Shown: in pieces, positions 36,046-45,589 of the stretch | Layout: each line of letters begins with the position of its first letter | Position numbering within the stretch: position 1 is the stretch's first letter | Assembly (NCBI RefSeq): GCF_019599265.1 | Contig: NZ_JAHZTC010000012.1 | Span: 62,001 to 126,000 of the forward strand | Source: Pontibacter sp. HSC-14F20 | GTDB taxonomy: Bacteria > Bacteroidota > Bacteroidia > Cytophagales > Hymenobacteraceae | Direction: 5' to 3' | DNA: 64,000 nt | Made by a program: the position numbers and the translations under genes | Notes under the pieces: model-generated | What the model saw: only the letters and a program-made list of their open reading frames with translations | Databases searched by the model: none | What the model was told of the DNA's origin: nothing

Positions 36046-36256
36046 GGTGGCAAACTTACAAATTATGCTTGTAGGAATATCAAGCCTCGCTTCAGAATAT
36101 ATTTAGTTGTGCGGGCTGTAGTGTTCTAAAAAGCAGAACTTTTCGCACGCAGGTTAATGTTACAGAACCGAAGCCCTTCCGGCAGCCCGCATTTGCCATC
36201 CAAAAGCCGTCCGAAATCTCCAGAAACCATATAATTACAGCGTACTTAAACACTTA

Positions 36257-36290
36257 TTGTTGTTTATATAATGTTTTTATAGTAAATTTG
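36257..36290 (+). promoter_or_regulatory. Promoter of the rimP-nusA-infB operon
   Basis: TTG (36260-36262), 20 bases, TAAATTTG (36283-36290). Matches the Bacteroidota consensus. Expected transcription start near 36297, giving a leader of about 57 bases that holds a hairpin. Confidence 0.75.
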
Positions 36291-36313
36291 TGACATTATT
36301 TCCAAGGAGATGA

Positions 36314-36345
36314 GGGGACGCGAGGTCCCCTTCTTTATTTTCTTT
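36314..36345 (+). promoter_or_regulatory. Terminator-like hairpin in the rimP leader
   Basis: GGGGAC (36314-36319) and GTCCCC (36325-36330) form a 6-bp G+C stem with a 5-base loop, followed by TTCTTTATTTTCTTT. It sits between the promoter and rimP, so it could act as an attenuator of the nusA operon. The mechanism is inference. Confidence 0.5.
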
Positions 36346-36353
36346 AAGTGACT

Positions 36354-36827
36354 ATGGCAATAACGGCACCAAGTATTCGCGCTATGGCTGAGGCCAGCCT
36401 ACCGGAAAATGACCTGTTCATCGTAGATGTGGCAGTGTCTGATTCGGCGGTGCGTCCCAAGATAACCGTGCTGGCTGACGGCGAGCAGGGCATTACCATT
36501 GACCAATGCGCTACCATCAGCCGCCGCGTCAATTCAAAGATCGCGGAGGAGTATGGCGAGGAAATATCTTATGTGCTGGAGGTGAGCTCACCGGGTGTGG
36601 ATTTTCCGCTCACGCAGCCAAAGCAGTATATGCGAAACATTGGCCGCAACCTGAAACTGAAAATGCAGGATGGCACCGAGAAAACCGGCAAGCTGGAAGA
36701 GGTGACAGAAACAGGTATAAGCCTGACACAAGAAATCAAACAAAAAGGCAAAAAGGCAACGTATGAGCCTGTGCAAATACCTTTCGGGGAGATTGTAAAA
36801 GCAAATGTTGTAATATCTTTTAAATGA
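36354..36827 (+). CDS. rimP: Ribosome maturation factor RimP
   Basis: Helps the 30S subunit mature. 157 residues from the ATG at 36354. N-terminal domain with DLFIVDVAVSDSAVRPKITVLAD and QCATISRRVNSKIAEEYGEEI, the hallmark YVLEVSSPGVDFPLTQPKQY (about 75-95) and a C-terminal Sm-like domain (about 95-157). First gene of rimP-nusA-infB, the conserved bacterial order. The gap to nusA is 7 bases. Confidence 0.95.
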   Translation: MAITAPSIRAMAEASLPENDLFIVDVAVSDSAVRPKITVLADGEQGITIDQCATISRRVNSKIAEEYGEEISYVLEVSSPGVDFPLTQPKQYMRNIGRNLKLKMQDGTEKTGKLEEVTETGISLTQEIKQKGKKATYEPVQIPFGEIVKANVVISFK

Positions 36828-36834
36828 TAAAATA

Positions 36835-38088
36835 ATGAACAGTTCAGTCCTGATCGAGTCGTTCGCTGAATTTGCGAAATTCAAGAACATAGACCGCCCG
36901 ACGATGATGCGCATCCTGGAGGATGTATTCCGTACCATGATCCGCAAGAAGTGGGGCACCGACGAGAACTTTGACATCATCCTGAACGTGGAGAAGGGTG
37001 ACCTGGAGATCTGGCGCAACCGCGAAATTGTGGACGACAACTCGGAGGACATCTGGGATCATGACAAGATCGCCTTATCAGAGGCACAGAAGATTGAACC
37101 TGACTTTGAGGTGGGTGAAGAGGTATCAGAAGAGATACAGTTGGAGGACTTCGGTCGCCGTGCTGTTTTGACTGCCCGCCAAACCCTGATTCAGCGCATC
37201 AAGGACATGGAGAAAGAACTCCTGTTCCAGAAATACAAGGACCTTGTTGGCGAGATTATTTCCGGTGAGGTATACCAGGTATGGAACCGCGAGGTGTTGC
37301 TGCTCGACCAGGAAGAAAACGAACTGCTGATCCCGAAAGGTGAGCAGATCCCGAAAGACCGTTACCGCAAAGGTGATGTAGTGCGTGCTGTGGTACAGCG
37401 TGTTGAGATCGTGAACGGTAATCCGAAAATCATTCTTTCCCGTACATCTCCTGCATTCCTGGAGCGCTTGTTCGAGAACGAGGTACCAGAGATTTATGAC
37501 GGTTTGATCGCCATTAAAAAAATTGTGCGTGAGCCCGGCGAGCGTGCCAAAGTAGCCGTAGAATCGTTTGACGATCGCATTGACCCGGTAGGTGCCTGCG
37601 TGGGCATGAAGGGTTCCCGTATCCACAGCATCGTACGCGAACTGGAGAACGAGAACATCGACGTGATCAACTACACCGACAACCTGGAGCTATACATACA
37701 GCGTGCTCTTAGCCCGGCTAAGATCACCAGCATGAAAATAGACAACGAGAACGGCCGTGTATCGGTGTTCCTGAAGCCAGACCAGGTATCGCTTGCGATC
37801 GGTAAAGGCGGACAGAACATTAAACTGGCCAGCAAACTGGTTGACATGGAAATCGACGTATTCAGAGAGTCTGAAGTATACGAAGAAGACATCAGCCTGG
37901 AAGAATTTACAGACGAAATCGAGGACTGGGTGATTGCAGAATTGCGTCGCATCGGTCTGGACACAGCCAAGAGTGTACTGGCTGTTTCGAAAGAAGACCT
38001 GCTTCGCAGAACAGAACTGGAAGAAGAGACGATCGAAAGCGTGCTCTCTATCCTGCGCGAAGAGTTGGAAGAAGAAGACAATCAATAG
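36835..38088 (+). CDS. nusA: Transcription termination/antitermination protein NusA
   Basis: Binds RNA polymerase and nascent RNA, modulating pausing, termination and antitermination. 417 residues. N-terminal polymerase-binding domain (about 1-130), S1 domain (about 133-200, GEIISGEVYQVWNREVLLLD), two KH domains (about 205-345; VGACVGMKGSRIHSIVREL and LAIGKGGQNIKLASKLV), then a single C-terminal helix-hairpin-like acidic region. It lacks the second acidic repeat of E. coli NusA, as usual in this phylum. A long hairpin separates it from infB. Confidence 0.96.
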   Translation: MNSSVLIESFAEFAKFKNIDRPTMMRILEDVFRTMIRKKWGTDENFDIILNVEKGDLEIWRNREIVDDNSEDIWDHDKIALSEAQKIEPDFEVGEEVSEEIQLEDFGRRAVLTARQTLIQRIKDMEKELLFQKYKDLVGEIISGEVYQVWNREVLLLDQEENELLIPKGEQIPKDRYRKGDVVRAVVQRVEIVNGNPKIILSRTSPAFLERLFENEVPEIYDGLIAIKKIVREPGERAKVAVESFDDRIDPVGACVGMKGSRIHSIVRELENENIDVINYTDNLELYIQRALSPAKITSMKIDNENGRVSVFLKPDQVSLAIGKGGQNIKLASKLVDMEIDVFRESEVYEEDISLEEFTDEIEDWVIAELRRIGLDTAKSVLAVSKEDLLRRTELEEETIESVLSILREELEEEDNQ

Positions 38089-38099
38089 TTGTGAGTTGC

Positions 38100-38140
38100 G
38101 CCCCATTGCTGTAATTTTGAAAAAAATACAGCAATGGGGC
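38100..38140 (+). promoter_or_regulatory. Intercistronic hairpin nusA-infB
   Basis: GCCCCATTGCTGTA (38100-38113) and TACAGCAATGGGGC (38127-38140) form a perfect 14-bp stem around a 13-base A-rich loop. There is no T run behind it, so mRNA stabilisation, processing or partial termination are options. Confidence 0.7.
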
Positions 38141-38207
38141 TCGGTTCTATACCTTGCAAGGCAACTATAGTATATTAACAGAATAAATAAAGACAGCATA
38201 TCAGAAC

Positions 38208-41200
38208 ATGGCAGAAGACAAAATCAGGAGGCTCAAACAGGTTGCAACTACTTTAAACATTGGTACAGCTACCATTGTGGATTACCTCTCTGCTAAAGGC
38301 TTTGACGTGGAAAACAAACCCACTACCAAAATCACGGCAGAGCAGTTCGGTATGCTGGCTAAGGAGTTCGCCTCTTCCATGCAAGACAAGATTGAGGCAG
38401 AAGAACTCAACATCGGCAAGAAACCACAAAGCAACCAGGTTGTGGAATCGGAGCCGCATCACGAGCCAAAGAAAACAACAGAACCTGAGCAGGAGATTCT
38501 GATCAAGAACGCGCAGCAGCCGAAAGGCGATGCTCCGGAGGCGAAGCCAAAAGCAGAGCCGGCACCTGAGCCAGCACCTGTTGAATCGAAACTCCCAGGT
38601 ATAAAAGTACTCGGCAAAATAGAGCTTGACGCTAAAGGCCGCCCTATACCAAAGGCAGCCGCCCCTAAAGCAGAAGAGCCAAAGGCGCCTGTTGCAGAGC
38701 AGCCAAAAGTTCCGGAAGCAAAAGCGCCGGAGCAGCCTGTTGCTGCTGCCCCTCAGGTAGAAAAGCCGGTGGAGAAGCCAGCAGCACCTGTGCAGGAAAC
38801 ACCTGCCGCTCCTGCAGCCGAAACACCAAAAGTGGAAGCCCCTAAAGTGGAAGCTCCAAAAATTGAAACACCACAGCAGCCGGCAACGCCTCCTGCCCCT
38901 GCTGCGGAACAGAAACCAGCTGAAAAACCAGTTGAGAAAGAACAAGCTCCTGCGCAGGCAGCGGAATCACAGGCCCCGGAAAAGCCGGCACCTACAACTC
39001 CTGAAGAAAAAGGACCAGAACAAATAGAAACAATTACAGCAAAAGCCGACCAGCTGAAAGGCCTTACGGTGCTAGGCAAGATTGAATTGCCAGACAGCTC
39101 CCGTAGAAAAGGCACCAAGCCGGTAGCGTCTTCTGATGACAAGAAGGCAGGTAAGAAGAAAAAGCGCAAGCGCATTATTGTGGCCGGCCCGGAACAGGGT
39201 GGCGGTCAGAACCAGGGACAAAGTGTTGCCAATCCACAGGCTCGCCCAATACAGCACACAGGTGGCGGTGGCGGAGGCTACCAGGGTAATCGTCCGGGAC
39301 AGCGTCCTGGCGGACCAGGCGGCCGTGGGCCACGCAATGCACCGGGACCACGCGTAGAAAAAGCGGAAGTAACAGATAAGGAAATCCAGGAGCAGATAAA
39401 AGCCACACTGGCTAAGCTGAGCGGCGGCAAAGGCGGCGGTGGTAACCGTGCCAAATACCGTCGTGAGAAACGCTCTGCGATTGCCGATGCAACAGAAGAA
39501 CGTCGTTTGATGGAGCAGGCAGAGTCGAAGACCCTGCGTGTAACAGAATTCGTGTCCGCCAATGACCTCGCCTCGCTGATGAACGTGAGCGTGAATGATG
39601 TTATCAAGGTATGTATGCAGCTGGGTATGTTCGTATCCATTAACCAACGCCTTGATGCGGAAGCCATCACCATCATTGCAGACGAGTTTGGCTATGCAGT
39701 TGAGTTCATCACATCAGAAGATGAGCAGGCACTGGAAGAAGCACTTGAGGAGAACGAAGAGGACCTGTTGGATCGTGCCCCAATTGTGACTATCATGGGT
39801 CACGTTGACCACGGTAAAACGTCCCTCCTTGACTATATCCGAAATGCCAACGTAACTGCTGGCGAAGCCGGCGGTATTACGCAGCACATTGGTGCCTACA
39901 GCGTGAAAACCGAAGGTGGCCGTACGGTTACTTTCCTCGATACACCTGGTCACGAAGCCTTTACAGCCATGCGTGCCCGTGGTGCCAAGGTTACGGACGT
40001 TGTAATCATTGTGGTAGCCGCCGACGACTCGGTAATGCCACAGACAAAAGAAGCGATCAACCACGCACAAGCTGCTGGTTCACCAATTATTATTGCACTC
40101 AACAAAATTGACAAGCCAAGCGCCAACCCGGATAAGGTGCGTGAGGAACTTGCCCAGATGAACATTCTGGTCGAAGAGTGGGGTGGTAAATACCAATCGC
40201 AGGAAGTATCTGCCAAAACAGGTCAAGGTATACCAGACCTGCTGGAGAAAGTACTGCTTGAAGCAGAGTTACTTGAGCTCAAGGCGAACCCGAGCAGAAA
40301 TGCAGTGGGTACAGTAATTGAAGCCTCACTTGACAAAGGCCGCGGTTACGTAGCCACTGTGCTGGTACAAACCGGTACGTTGAACATAGGCGATGTGGTA
40401 CTGGCTGGCTCTCACTATGGTAGAGTAAAAGCCATGACTGATCACCGCGGTCGCAAAATGAAAGTGGCCGGGCCTTCTACACCGGTACAGTTGCTCGGTC
40501 TTGATGGTGCGCCACAGGCAGGTGACAAATTCCAGGTAATGGAGTCGGAGCGTGAAGCCCGTGAGATTGCAAGCAACCGCGCACAACTGCAGCGTGAGCA
40601 AAGCCTGCGCACACGTAAGCACATCACTTTGGATGAGATTGGCCGTCGACTGGCGATCGGTACATTCAAGGAGCTGAACGTAATTGTGAAAGGTGACGTG
40701 GACGGTTCAGTAGAAGCACTTTCTGACTCCCTGTTGAAGCTTTCAACTGCCGAAGTGCAGGTGAATATCATCAACAAAGGTGTAGGTGCCATTTCAGAAT
40801 CCGACGTATTGCTTGCTTCGGCATCTGATGCGATCATTATCGGCTTCCAGGTACGTCCTTCGCAAAATGCCCGCAGACTGGCAGAGCAGGAACAGATTGA
40901 TGTTCGACTGTACTCTATCATCTACGATGCGATCAACGAGGTGAAAGACGCAATGGAAGGTATGCTTGCTCCTACCATGAAAGAGGAGATCACAGGTAAC
41001 GCTGAAGTGCGCGATGTGTTCAAAATCACGAAGGTTGGTACGATTGCAGGCTGTATGATCACAGACGGCTCTATCCAGCGTAATTCCAAGGTACGTCTCG
41101 TGCGTGACGGCATCGTAGTACACGATGGTGAGATCCTGGCCCTTAAGCGTTTCAAAGACGATGTGGCTGAGGTTCGCCAGGGCTACGAGTGCGGTATCAG

Positions 41201-41279
41201 CCTGAGAGGATACAACGAGATCGAGATCGGAGACGTGATCGAGGCATACGTAGAGAAAGAAGTGAAACGTACGCTGTAG
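38208..41279 (+). CDS. infB: Translation initiation factor IF-2
   Basis: GTPase that places initiator tRNA on the 30S subunit and promotes subunit joining. 1023 residues, long for the family because of a low-complexity Pro/Ala/Lys/Glu linker (about 85-300) and a Gly/Arg-rich segment (about 325-385). An N-terminal IF2N-like domain begins [20 protein letters not shown] and a second one lies at [20 protein letters not shown] domain: GHVDHGKT (about 531-538), DTPGHE, NKID and SAKTGQG. Domains II, III and IV follow ([27 protein letters not shown]). C-terminus is intact. Strong terminator behind. Confidence 0.97.
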   Translation: MAEDKIRRLKQVATTLNIGTATIVDYLSAKGFDVENKPTTKITAEQFGMLAKEFASSMQDKIEAEELNIGKKPQSNQVVESEPHHEPKKTTEPEQEILIKNAQQPKGDAPEAKPKAEPAPEPAPVESKLPGIKVLGKIELDAKGRPIPKAAAPKAEEPKAPVAEQPKVPEAKAPEQPVAAAPQVEKPVEKPAAPVQETPAAPAAETPKVEAPKVEAPKIETPQQPATPPAPAAEQKPAEKPVEKEQAPAQAAESQAPEKPAPTTPEEKGPEQIETITAKADQLKGLTVLGKIELPDSSRRKGTKPVASSDDKKAGKKKKRKRIIVAGPEQGGGQNQGQSVANPQARPIQHTGGGGGGYQGNRPGQRPGGPGGRGPRNAPGPRVEKAEVTDKEIQEQIKATLAKLSGGKGGGGNRAKYRREKRSAIADATEERRLMEQAESKTLRVTEFVSANDLASLMNVSVNDVIKVCMQLGMFVSINQRLDAEAITIIADEFGYAVEFITSEDEQALEEALEENEEDLLDRAPIVTIMGHVDHGKTSLLDYIRNANVTAGEAGGITQHIGAYSVKTEGGRTVTFLDTPGHEAFTAMRARGAKVTDVVIIVVAADDSVMPQTKEAINHAQAAGSPIIIALNKIDKPSANPDKVREELAQMNILVEEWGGKYQSQEVSAKTGQGIPDLLEKVLLEAELLELKANPSRNAVGTVIEASLDKGRGYVATVLVQTGTLNIGDVVLAGSHYGRVKAMTDHRGRKMKVAGPSTPVQLLGLDGAPQAGDKFQVMESEREAREIASNRAQLQREQSLRTRKHITLDEIGRRLAIGTFKELNVIVKGDVDGSVEALSDSLLKLSTAEVQVNIINKGVGAISESDVLLASASDAIIIGFQVRPSQNARRLAEQEQIDVRLYSIIYDAINEVKDAMEGMLAPTMKEEITGNAEVRDVFKITKVGTIAGCMITDGSIQRNSKVRLVRDGIVVHDGEILALKRFKDDVAEVRQGYECGISLRGYNEIEIGDVIEAYVEKEVKRTL

Positions 41280-41304
41280 TACAACTGATTTCATGAATCA
41301 TAAG

Positions 41305-41338
41305 AAAGGCTCCTGCGAAAGCGGGAGCCTTTTGTTTT
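41305..41338 (+). terminator. Terminator of the rimP-nusA-infB operon
   Basis: GGCTCCTGC-GAAA-GCGGGAGCC (one G-U pair) with a GAAA tetraloop, followed by TTTTGTTTT. Confidence 0.9.
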
Positions 41339-41368
41339 GAGTAAGTTAAAAGCGAGAAACTATACCTG

Positions 41369-41482
41369 ATGTGGCTGGCTATACCTGTTGCATTGGCCTG
41401 CTTTTACTGTGGTACAGTTGCATCGGGCATCTACTTTGAGGACACATACAAACACAAGTATCCGGCTATACCTGAGGTATAA
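41369..41482 (+). CDS. Candidate 37-residue membrane peptide
   Basis: ATG to TAA frame of 38 codons. The start is hydrophobic (MWLAIPVALACFYCGTVASG), followed by a polar tail IYFEDTYKHKYPAIPEV. It sits between the infB terminator and a second terminator, so it has its own expression slot. The region contains five copies of the dispersed TATACCT motif, two of which form Ile-Pro codons within this frame, and that could produce the frame by chance. No family recognised. Confidence 0.3.
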   Translation: MWLAIPVALACFYCGTVASGIYFEDTYKHKYPAIPEV

Positions 41483-41531
41483 ATTTCATACAGCGCTATA
41501 CCTATCCCAATACTGACAGCACCATATAGAA

Positions 41532-41580
41532 GCACAAAAAAAGCCCTGCCTGTTAAATTACAGGCAGGGCTTTTTTGTGC
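41532..41580. terminator. Bidirectional terminator
   Basis: 21-bp arms (GCACAAAAAAAGCCCTGCCTG with its complement ending TTTTTTGTGC) and a 7-base loop. Serves the small secreted protein gene on the minus strand and whatever is transcribed from 41369. Confidence 0.92.
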
Positions 41581-41596
41581 TTTTAGAAGAAGCTAA

Positions 41597-41941
41597 TTAT
41601 AATGACATCCGGGCCAGACGACGTTTGTCGCGCTTGTGCTTGCGGTGCATCTCTTTCTCTTTTTTCAGAATGGCTTCCATGCGTTTGCTTCCCTTGATGC
41701 GGTCCTTGGTGAAGCGGGTACGGTTTGAATTTTCATAAGCATTCCAGCGAGCATCCATACCGGCAGCGCGGGTACCAACGGCATCAACAGTAGTACCTTT
41801 TTCCTGCACTCTGGCAGTACCCCAGTACTCATCTTTCCCAGCGTTCAGCGAAGTGCTCGAAGAACTGGAAGTCTGTGCCATCGCATCGGACACAAACAGC
41901 AGGATAGCTAAAGAAAACAGTAATGATATGGCTTTTTTCAT
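41597..41941 (-). CDS. Small secreted basic protein
   Basis: 114 residues from the ATG at 41941; the frame runs back to 41971. Signal peptide MKKAISLLFSLAILLFVSDAMA-Q. The mature part opens with a serine-rich stretch (TSSSSSTSLNAG), then GTARVQEKGTTVDAVGTRAAGMD, and closes with a strongly basic tail (KKEKEMHRKHKRDKRRLARM). The tail could bind nucleic acid or anionic polysaccharide. No family recognised. Single gene. Confidence 0.65.
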   Translation of the reverse strand: MKKAISLLFSLAILLFVSDAMAQTSSSSSTSLNAGKDEYWGTARVQEKGTTVDAVGTRAAGMDARWNAYENSNRTRFTKDRIKGSKRMEAILKKEKEMHRKHKRDKRRLARMSL

Positions 41942-42034
41942 AAATCCACTTTTGATAATGTATCTATACAACGTACATTATACGCTAAAGTATACATTTT
42001 TAGTGAATAACACGAAGTGGTGGAAAAAAGTTTA

Positions 42035-42994
42035 CTATTCAAATTTGTAAGAAAGTCCTATTCCCATAGTTTCTTTTAGCTGCAAACGAGGACCTTTCCC
42101 ATCCATTGTGCCATCTCCGCTGCGGTCTATATCGATCAAAATATCATCGTCGTAGATCATGTGCAGGAAGAGACTGGCTGACAAAAATTTGTTCACCTTA
42201 AAGTTTACCAAATTCTCCCAGCTCACATCAATATTCTTCGCGTTGCGCAGGTAATTGGAGAACAAGTCGGCTTTTGATTGCAGGGTCACATTCTTAAAAA
42301 TCTCATCTTTGAAGCGCACATTCACAAACCCACCAAACTCTTCACGGAAACGCTCCCCGGTACCAGGTATAAGATTCCCCTCTAGGTCGCGCTGGGCTGG
42401 CTCCACCCCGAATGCCCCATAGTCGGCCATGCGCTGGTTGAGCACTGCCGTGAACTTGCCAGTAAAAGGAGAAATGAAGATCGAAAGTTTGGGATTGGGT
42501 TTGTAGTCCATACCGATGGAGGCCAGCATAAAAGCGGGTGCCATAAAGTTGGAAACCACCGAATCACGCTCAGGGGTATAGGTCGGGCTGATTTGGGTGC
42601 GGGTGTTCAGCTGCACGGTATAAAACCATTTGCTCGAAGCCTGACGTCCATACTTTAAATTCAGCTCCAGGCGGTCGTCGCTTTTGCGCAGGCGCTGATC
42701 CTGCAGTTTTACAGTGCCGTAAGTCAGATCGAGGGTATTGTTCCAGGTATTTTTGCCTTTTTTATAATTACCGTATAGGTTCAGGATACCCAATACCGAG
42801 AACGAACTCTGGCCTCCGGCTGCCCAGTTGCTGAGACTCACCTGGCTGAAATTGACTGTACCGGCTCCGCCAAAGTTCCAGATATTTTGCACTGCTGCTG
42901 TATCAGCCGGTGTGTCTTGGGCGGAAGCGGCGGATAAGGTAAAATGTGTCAGCAAGAAAAAGAGCGTAAAAATGCGCAAGGAGGCCTTAAACAT
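42035..42994 (-). CDS. DUF3078 family outer membrane protein
   Basis: 319 residues from the ATG at 42994; the open frame reaches 43057. Signal peptide with cleavage near SAASA-Q. The DUF3078 hallmark is IWNFGGAGTVNFSQVSLSNWAAGGQSSF, followed by repeated beta strands of a barrel (NTWNNTLDLTYGTVKLQDQ, KWFYTVQLNTRTQI, MGIGLSYKFE at the end). The family is widespread in Bacteroidota and its role is unknown. A -7 box TATATTTG lies about 44 bases upstream of the ATG. Confidence 0.9.
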   Translation of the reverse strand: MFKASLRIFTLFFLLTHFTLSAASAQDTPADTAAVQNIWNFGGAGTVNFSQVSLSNWAAGGQSSFSVLGILNLYGNYKKGKNTWNNTLDLTYGTVKLQDQRLRKSDDRLELNLKYGRQASSKWFYTVQLNTRTQISPTYTPERDSVVSNFMAPAFMLASIGMDYKPNPKLSIFISPFTGKFTAVLNQRMADYGAFGVEPAQRDLEGNLIPGTGERFREEFGGFVNVRFKDEIFKNVTLQSKADLFSNYLRNAKNIDVSWENLVNFKVNKFLSASLFLHMIYDDDILIDIDRSGDGTMDGKGPRLQLKETMGIGLSYKFE

Positions 42995-43037
42995 GAAAAT
43001 AAGGTATAAAGTGAGCGTAATACGTTTAAAAATTGCG

Positions 43038-43045
43038 CAAATATA
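43038..43045 (-). promoter_or_regulatory. Putative -7 box of the DUF3078 gene
   Basis: Minus strand TATATTTG, 43 bases before the ATG at 42994. Confidence 0.45.
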
Positions 43046-43150
43046 ACAAATCAGCACCGGAGGAAAGAATCAGGTATGAAACTTTGGAGGATTGGCATTT
43101 GAACTGGACCATTGCCAGATTGCATTTTAGGGATTTAAGCAAATCACTGC

Positions 43151-43158
43151 TATATTTG
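43151..43158 (+). promoter_or_regulatory. Putative -7 box of the crotonase gene
   Basis: TATATTTG, 35 bases before the ATG. A TTTA lies about 20 bases upstream in place of TTTG. Confidence 0.45.
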
Positions 43159-43193
43159 CTGCTGTTATCTAAACACCCATACAGCATTAAACT

Positions 43194-43976
43194 ATGTCTT
43201 TATACGAAAACCTGCTGCTCAACCTTGACAACGGCATTCTGGTCATCACGATAAACCGTGCAGATAAACTCAATGCCCTCAACATCGATACCATCAAGGA
43301 GATAAAAGCTGCCATACAGCAAGTCTATGACGACCCTGCTGTAAAGGGGGCTATATTTACTGGTGCTGGTGAGAAAGCCTTTGTGGCAGGTGCTGACATT
43401 TCGGAGATCTCAGAACTGAGCAATGTGAATGCCCGCGGATTTGCGGAGCGCGGACAGGAGGTTTTCAGTATGATCGAACGTTGCACCAAGCCCGTAATTG
43501 CTGCAGTAAATGGTTTTGCATTGGGTGGAGGTTGCGAACTTGCCATGGCCTGCCACATGCGCGTTGCCAGCGAAGTGGCCCGTTTTGGTCAGCCCGAAGT
43601 AAACCTGGGCCTTATACCTGGCTATGGCGGCACACAGCGCCTGACCCAACTTATCGGCAAAGGTAAAGCTATGGAACTGATGATGACCGCCGATATGATT
43701 GGCGCTAACGAAGCCAAAGCGCTCGGTCTGGTAAACCACGTGGTGCCAGCCGCAGAGTTGATGCCGAAGTGTATGGAAATCATGACCAAGATTCTGTCCA
43801 AGGCGCCACTGGCCATCGGCCTGGTAATCGACTGTGTGAATGCCGTGTACGATAAGGATGAAGATGGCTACCAGACAGAGGCGAATTCGTTTGCCCGCTG
43901 CTGCTCATCAGAAGATTTTGTGGAAGGAACGAACGCATTCCTCGAGAAACGCAAGCCCGTATTCAAAGGCGCTTAA
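43194..43976 (+). CDS. Enoyl-CoA hydratase/isomerase (crotonase family)
   Basis: 260 residues. Likely hydrates 2-enoyl-CoA in fatty acid or amino acid breakdown. Oxyanion hole segments KAFVAGADI (about 61-69) and NGFALGGGCELAM. Both acid/base glutamates of true hydratases are present, E115 in GGCELAM and E135 in FGQPEVNLGLIPGYGGTQRL, which favours hydratase over non-hydratase family members. No signal peptide. Single gene with a motif-bearing terminator. Confidence 0.92.
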   Translation: MSLYENLLLNLDNGILVITINRADKLNALNIDTIKEIKAAIQQVYDDPAVKGAIFTGAGEKAFVAGADISEISELSNVNARGFAERGQEVFSMIERCTKPVIAAVNGFALGGGCELAMACHMRVASEVARFGQPEVNLGLIPGYGGTQRLTQLIGKGKAMELMMTADMIGANEAKALGLVNHVVPAAELMPKCMEIMTKILSKAPLAIGLVIDCVNAVYDKDEDGYQTEANSFARCCSSEDFVEGTNAFLEKRKPVFKGA

Positions 43977-43992
43977 TTTTACACCTCCTGCA

Positions 43993-44037
43993 ACGCGCTA
44001 TACCTATCATAAAAGGCAGGTATAGCGCGTTCTGTCT
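43993..44037 (+). terminator. Terminator built from an inverted TATACCT pair
   Basis: ACGCGCTATACCT (43993-44005) and AGGTATAGCGCGT (44018-44030) form a perfect 13-bp stem with a 12-base loop, followed by TCTGTCTTTTT. Each arm contains the dispersed motif. Confidence 0.82.
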
Positions 44038-44079
44038 TTTTCAGCTGATACCTATACCTCCCTGCCCTAAAACAAACGC

Positions 44080-45573
44080 ATGAGCATTGCCAAAAAACTG
44101 GTCGGGCAAACGGCTGCCTACGGACTGAGCAGCATCGTGGGCCGCGCCCTCAACTACCTGCTCGTACCGGTATATACCCGTGTGTTCCTGCCAGAGGAGT
44201 ATGGGGTGGTCTCCTACCTGTATGCTTTTGTGGCTTTTTTCAACGTGGTGTATACCTACGGCATGGAGACGGCTTTTTTCCGATTTGCCAATAAACCTGA
44301 GCAAGACCCCAAAACGGTTTATAACCGGGTGCTGAGCGCCATTCTGGCCAGCAGCACGATTCTCACAGGTATACTGCTTCTATTTTCACAGCAAATTGCA
44401 GATTACATCGGGTACCCGGAGCATCGGGAATACATTATCTGGCTGGCGCTGGTGCTGGCGATCGATGCGCTGGTGGCCATACCTTTTGCCTGGCTCCGGC
44501 ATCAGAACAAAGCTATTAAGTTTGCCTCCATCAAACTGTCCAACATTCTGTTAACGGTGGGTGCCAATTTGTTTTTCCTGGTACTGTTGCGGCACATCTA
44601 TGAAGGTCAATACCTACAGAGCCTGCAACCGCTAACCGCATACCTGTACAATCCGAATTTTGGAGTCGGCTATATCTTTGTGATTAACCTAGTGGCCAAT
44701 GCACTGCTGTTGCCTATGCTGTGGAAGGAGCTGCGCATTTTCCGCTTCAGGCTGGATGTAGAGCAACTCAAACCTATGCTGCGCTATGCTTGGCCACTCA
44801 TGTTTATGGGCCTGGCAGGTATGGTCAATGAAGTGATCGACCGGATACTTTTAGAGCGCTACCTGCCCGAAGGTTTCTATCCGGGCACCAGCAACATGGC
44901 GGCAGTAGGTATATACAGCGCCTGCTACAAGCTTGCCATCTTCATGACGCTCACTATACAGGCTTTCCGTTATGCTGCTGAACCTTTCTTTTTCTCGCAG
45001 TCAAAGGAGAAAGACTCTCCTCAGGCCTTTGCCCTGGTGATGAAATGGTTTGTGATCGCTTGCGCCTTCATTTATCTCTTTATCTCGACTAATCTGGAAG
45101 ACTTCGCCTTGCTAATCGGCCCCGAATACCACGAGGGCCTGATGGTGGTGCCAGTGCTGTTGCTGGCCAATCTGTTCCTAGGAATCTACTACAACCTGAC
45201 CGTATGGTTTAAGCTGACAGACAAAACCCATTTCGGCACCTACATCAGTTTTGGAGGCGCCGCTGTTACCATTGTTTTAAACTTGCTTCTTATACCTGTG
45301 TTGGGGTACATGGGCTCAGCCATTGCCACGCTCTTTTGCTATGCAGGTATGGCACTGGCGACATACCTATTGGGCAATGTGCACTACCCGATCCCATACC
45401 CTGTCAAAACCATTTTAGGCTATATCGCGCTGGCAACGGTATTGGTAGCAGTAGCCTTTTTTATACCTGTCGAGAACTTCTGGCTGCGCCATGCATACCA
45501 CCTGTCGCTCTCAGGCGTCTTCCTGGCGGTGGTCTGGTTCAGGGAGCGGGCGTACTTTCTAACTAAAAAATAA
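44080..45573 (+). CDS. Wzx-like polysaccharide flippase (MATE/MOP superfamily)
   Basis: 497-residue membrane protein with about 14 helices, starting MSIAKKLVGQTAAYGLSSIVGRALNYLLVPVYTRVF, the characteristic opening of lipopolysaccharide/teichoic acid exporters. Other family features are EEYGVVSYLYAFVAFFNVVYTYGMETAFFRF and the mid-protein MLRYAWPLMFMGLAGMVNEV. It presumably flips lipid-linked oligosaccharides across the inner membrane. It heads a co-directional series with dut and a sugar nucleotidyltransferase; the 16-base gap to dut suggests an operon. Confidence 0.9.
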   Translation: MSIAKKLVGQTAAYGLSSIVGRALNYLLVPVYTRVFLPEEYGVVSYLYAFVAFFNVVYTYGMETAFFRFANKPEQDPKTVYNRVLSAILASSTILTGILLLFSQQIADYIGYPEHREYIIWLALVLAIDALVAIPFAWLRHQNKAIKFASIKLSNILLTVGANLFFLVLLRHIYEGQYLQSLQPLTAYLYNPNFGVGYIFVINLVANALLLPMLWKELRIFRFRLDVEQLKPMLRYAWPLMFMGLAGMVNEVIDRILLERYLPEGFYPGTSNMAAVGIYSACYKLAIFMTLTIQAFRYAAEPFFFSQSKEKDSPQAFALVMKWFVIACAFIYLFISTNLEDFALLIGPEYHEGLMVVPVLLLANLFLGIYYNLTVWFKLTDKTHFGTYISFGGAAVTIVLNLLLIPVLGYMGSAIATLFCYAGMALATYLLGNVHYPIPYPVKTILGYIALATVLVAVAFFIPVENFWLRHAYHLSLSGVFLAVVWFRERAYFLTKK

Positions 45574-45589
45574 TCTTTATCTTTAATAG

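Noticed and set aside
38253..38945. Minus-strand frame (230 codons) rich in Phe, Trp, Arg and Cys opposite infB
   Set aside because: It is the complement of the Pro/Ala/Lys linker of IF-2; the odd composition follows from that.
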